From Rhodanobacter ginsengisoli (GTDB taxonomy: Bacteria > Pseudomonadota > Gammaproteobacteria > Xanthomonadales > Rhodanobacteraceae): 64,000 nucleotides of DNA. The DNA lies in contig NZ_JBHSNF010000001.1 of assembly GCF_042657065.1 (NCBI RefSeq), positions 558,001 through 622,000 on the forward strand. Reading direction: 5' to 3'. Shown here piece after piece: positions 63,992 to 64,000 of this stretch; the stretch's first letter is position 1, and the number at the start of each line of letters is the position of its first letter. Under the pieces are notes generated by a model. It did no database searches. It saw nothing but the letters and a program-made list of their open reading frames with translations, and was not told the origin of the DNA. A program made the translations under genes and the position numbers.

Positions 63992-64000
63992 ACCTCTTTC

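Overview
This 64 kb window is high-GC chromosomal DNA from a gammaproteobacterium, most likely a member of the Xanthomonadales in or near the Rhodanobacteraceae (Rhodanobacter, Dyella, Luteibacter). That placement is an inference from gene order (ponA divergent from pilMNOPQ; rsmI, lpoA, yraN and rnpB together), GC-biased codon use, and CCCCTCACC/CTCTCCCC-type intergenic palindromes. Almost everything is core genome. I found no transposase, integrase, phage or CRISPR array.

Layout. 1-6 kb: the end of a nucleoside hydrolase, zinc-free ribosomal protein L31, citrate synthase, a nucleotidyltransferase-like protein and the bifunctional penicillin-binding protein PBP1A. 6-11.4 kb: the type IV pilus alignment and secretin operon pilMNOPQ with its own promoter and terminator. 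11.4-18.5 kb: a translationally coupled MoxR/DUF58/DUF4381/BatA/BatB-C/BatD operon. 18.5-23.1 kb: macro-domain protein, MarR regulator, small secreted protein, M28 peptidase, MscL and a fumarylacetoacetase-fold enzyme. 23.3-28.1 kb: an export cassette of membrane-fusion protein, ABC ATPase and two FtsX-type permeases. 28-34.5 kb: AtoE-type transporter, EamA exporter, Rieske protein, a decayed nucleotide-sugar dehydrogenase fragment, SLC13 permease and TrmB. 34.6-41.5 kb: a Trp-rich DUF6600 protein, tRNA-Gly(CCC), a retropepsin-like protein with a RimK ligase, a secreted hypothetical protein and a BlaI/M56-TonB pair. 41.8-43.8 kb: a two-component system.

43.8-56.9 kb is rich in C1 and amino-acid metabolism: ilvE, metF, ahcY preceded by an SAH riboswitch, ppc, uup, metK and dusB. 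metF, ahcY and metK form the S-adenosylmethionine/methionine cycle. 57-64 kb: a NupG-like permease, UDG-like protein, FAD-linked oxidase, yraN, lpoA (the activator of PBP1A-type enzymes), rsmI and RNase P RNA.

Most notable: ppc carries about 80 extra in-frame codons made of three REP-like palindromic units, placed in a loop with all catalytic motifs intact. Also notable are the SAH riboswitch, a VWA protein in the Bat operon whose metal-binding motif has decayed, a frameshifted nucleotide-sugar dehydrogenase relic, and several operator-like repeats. No clearly novel defence or biosynthetic system was found.
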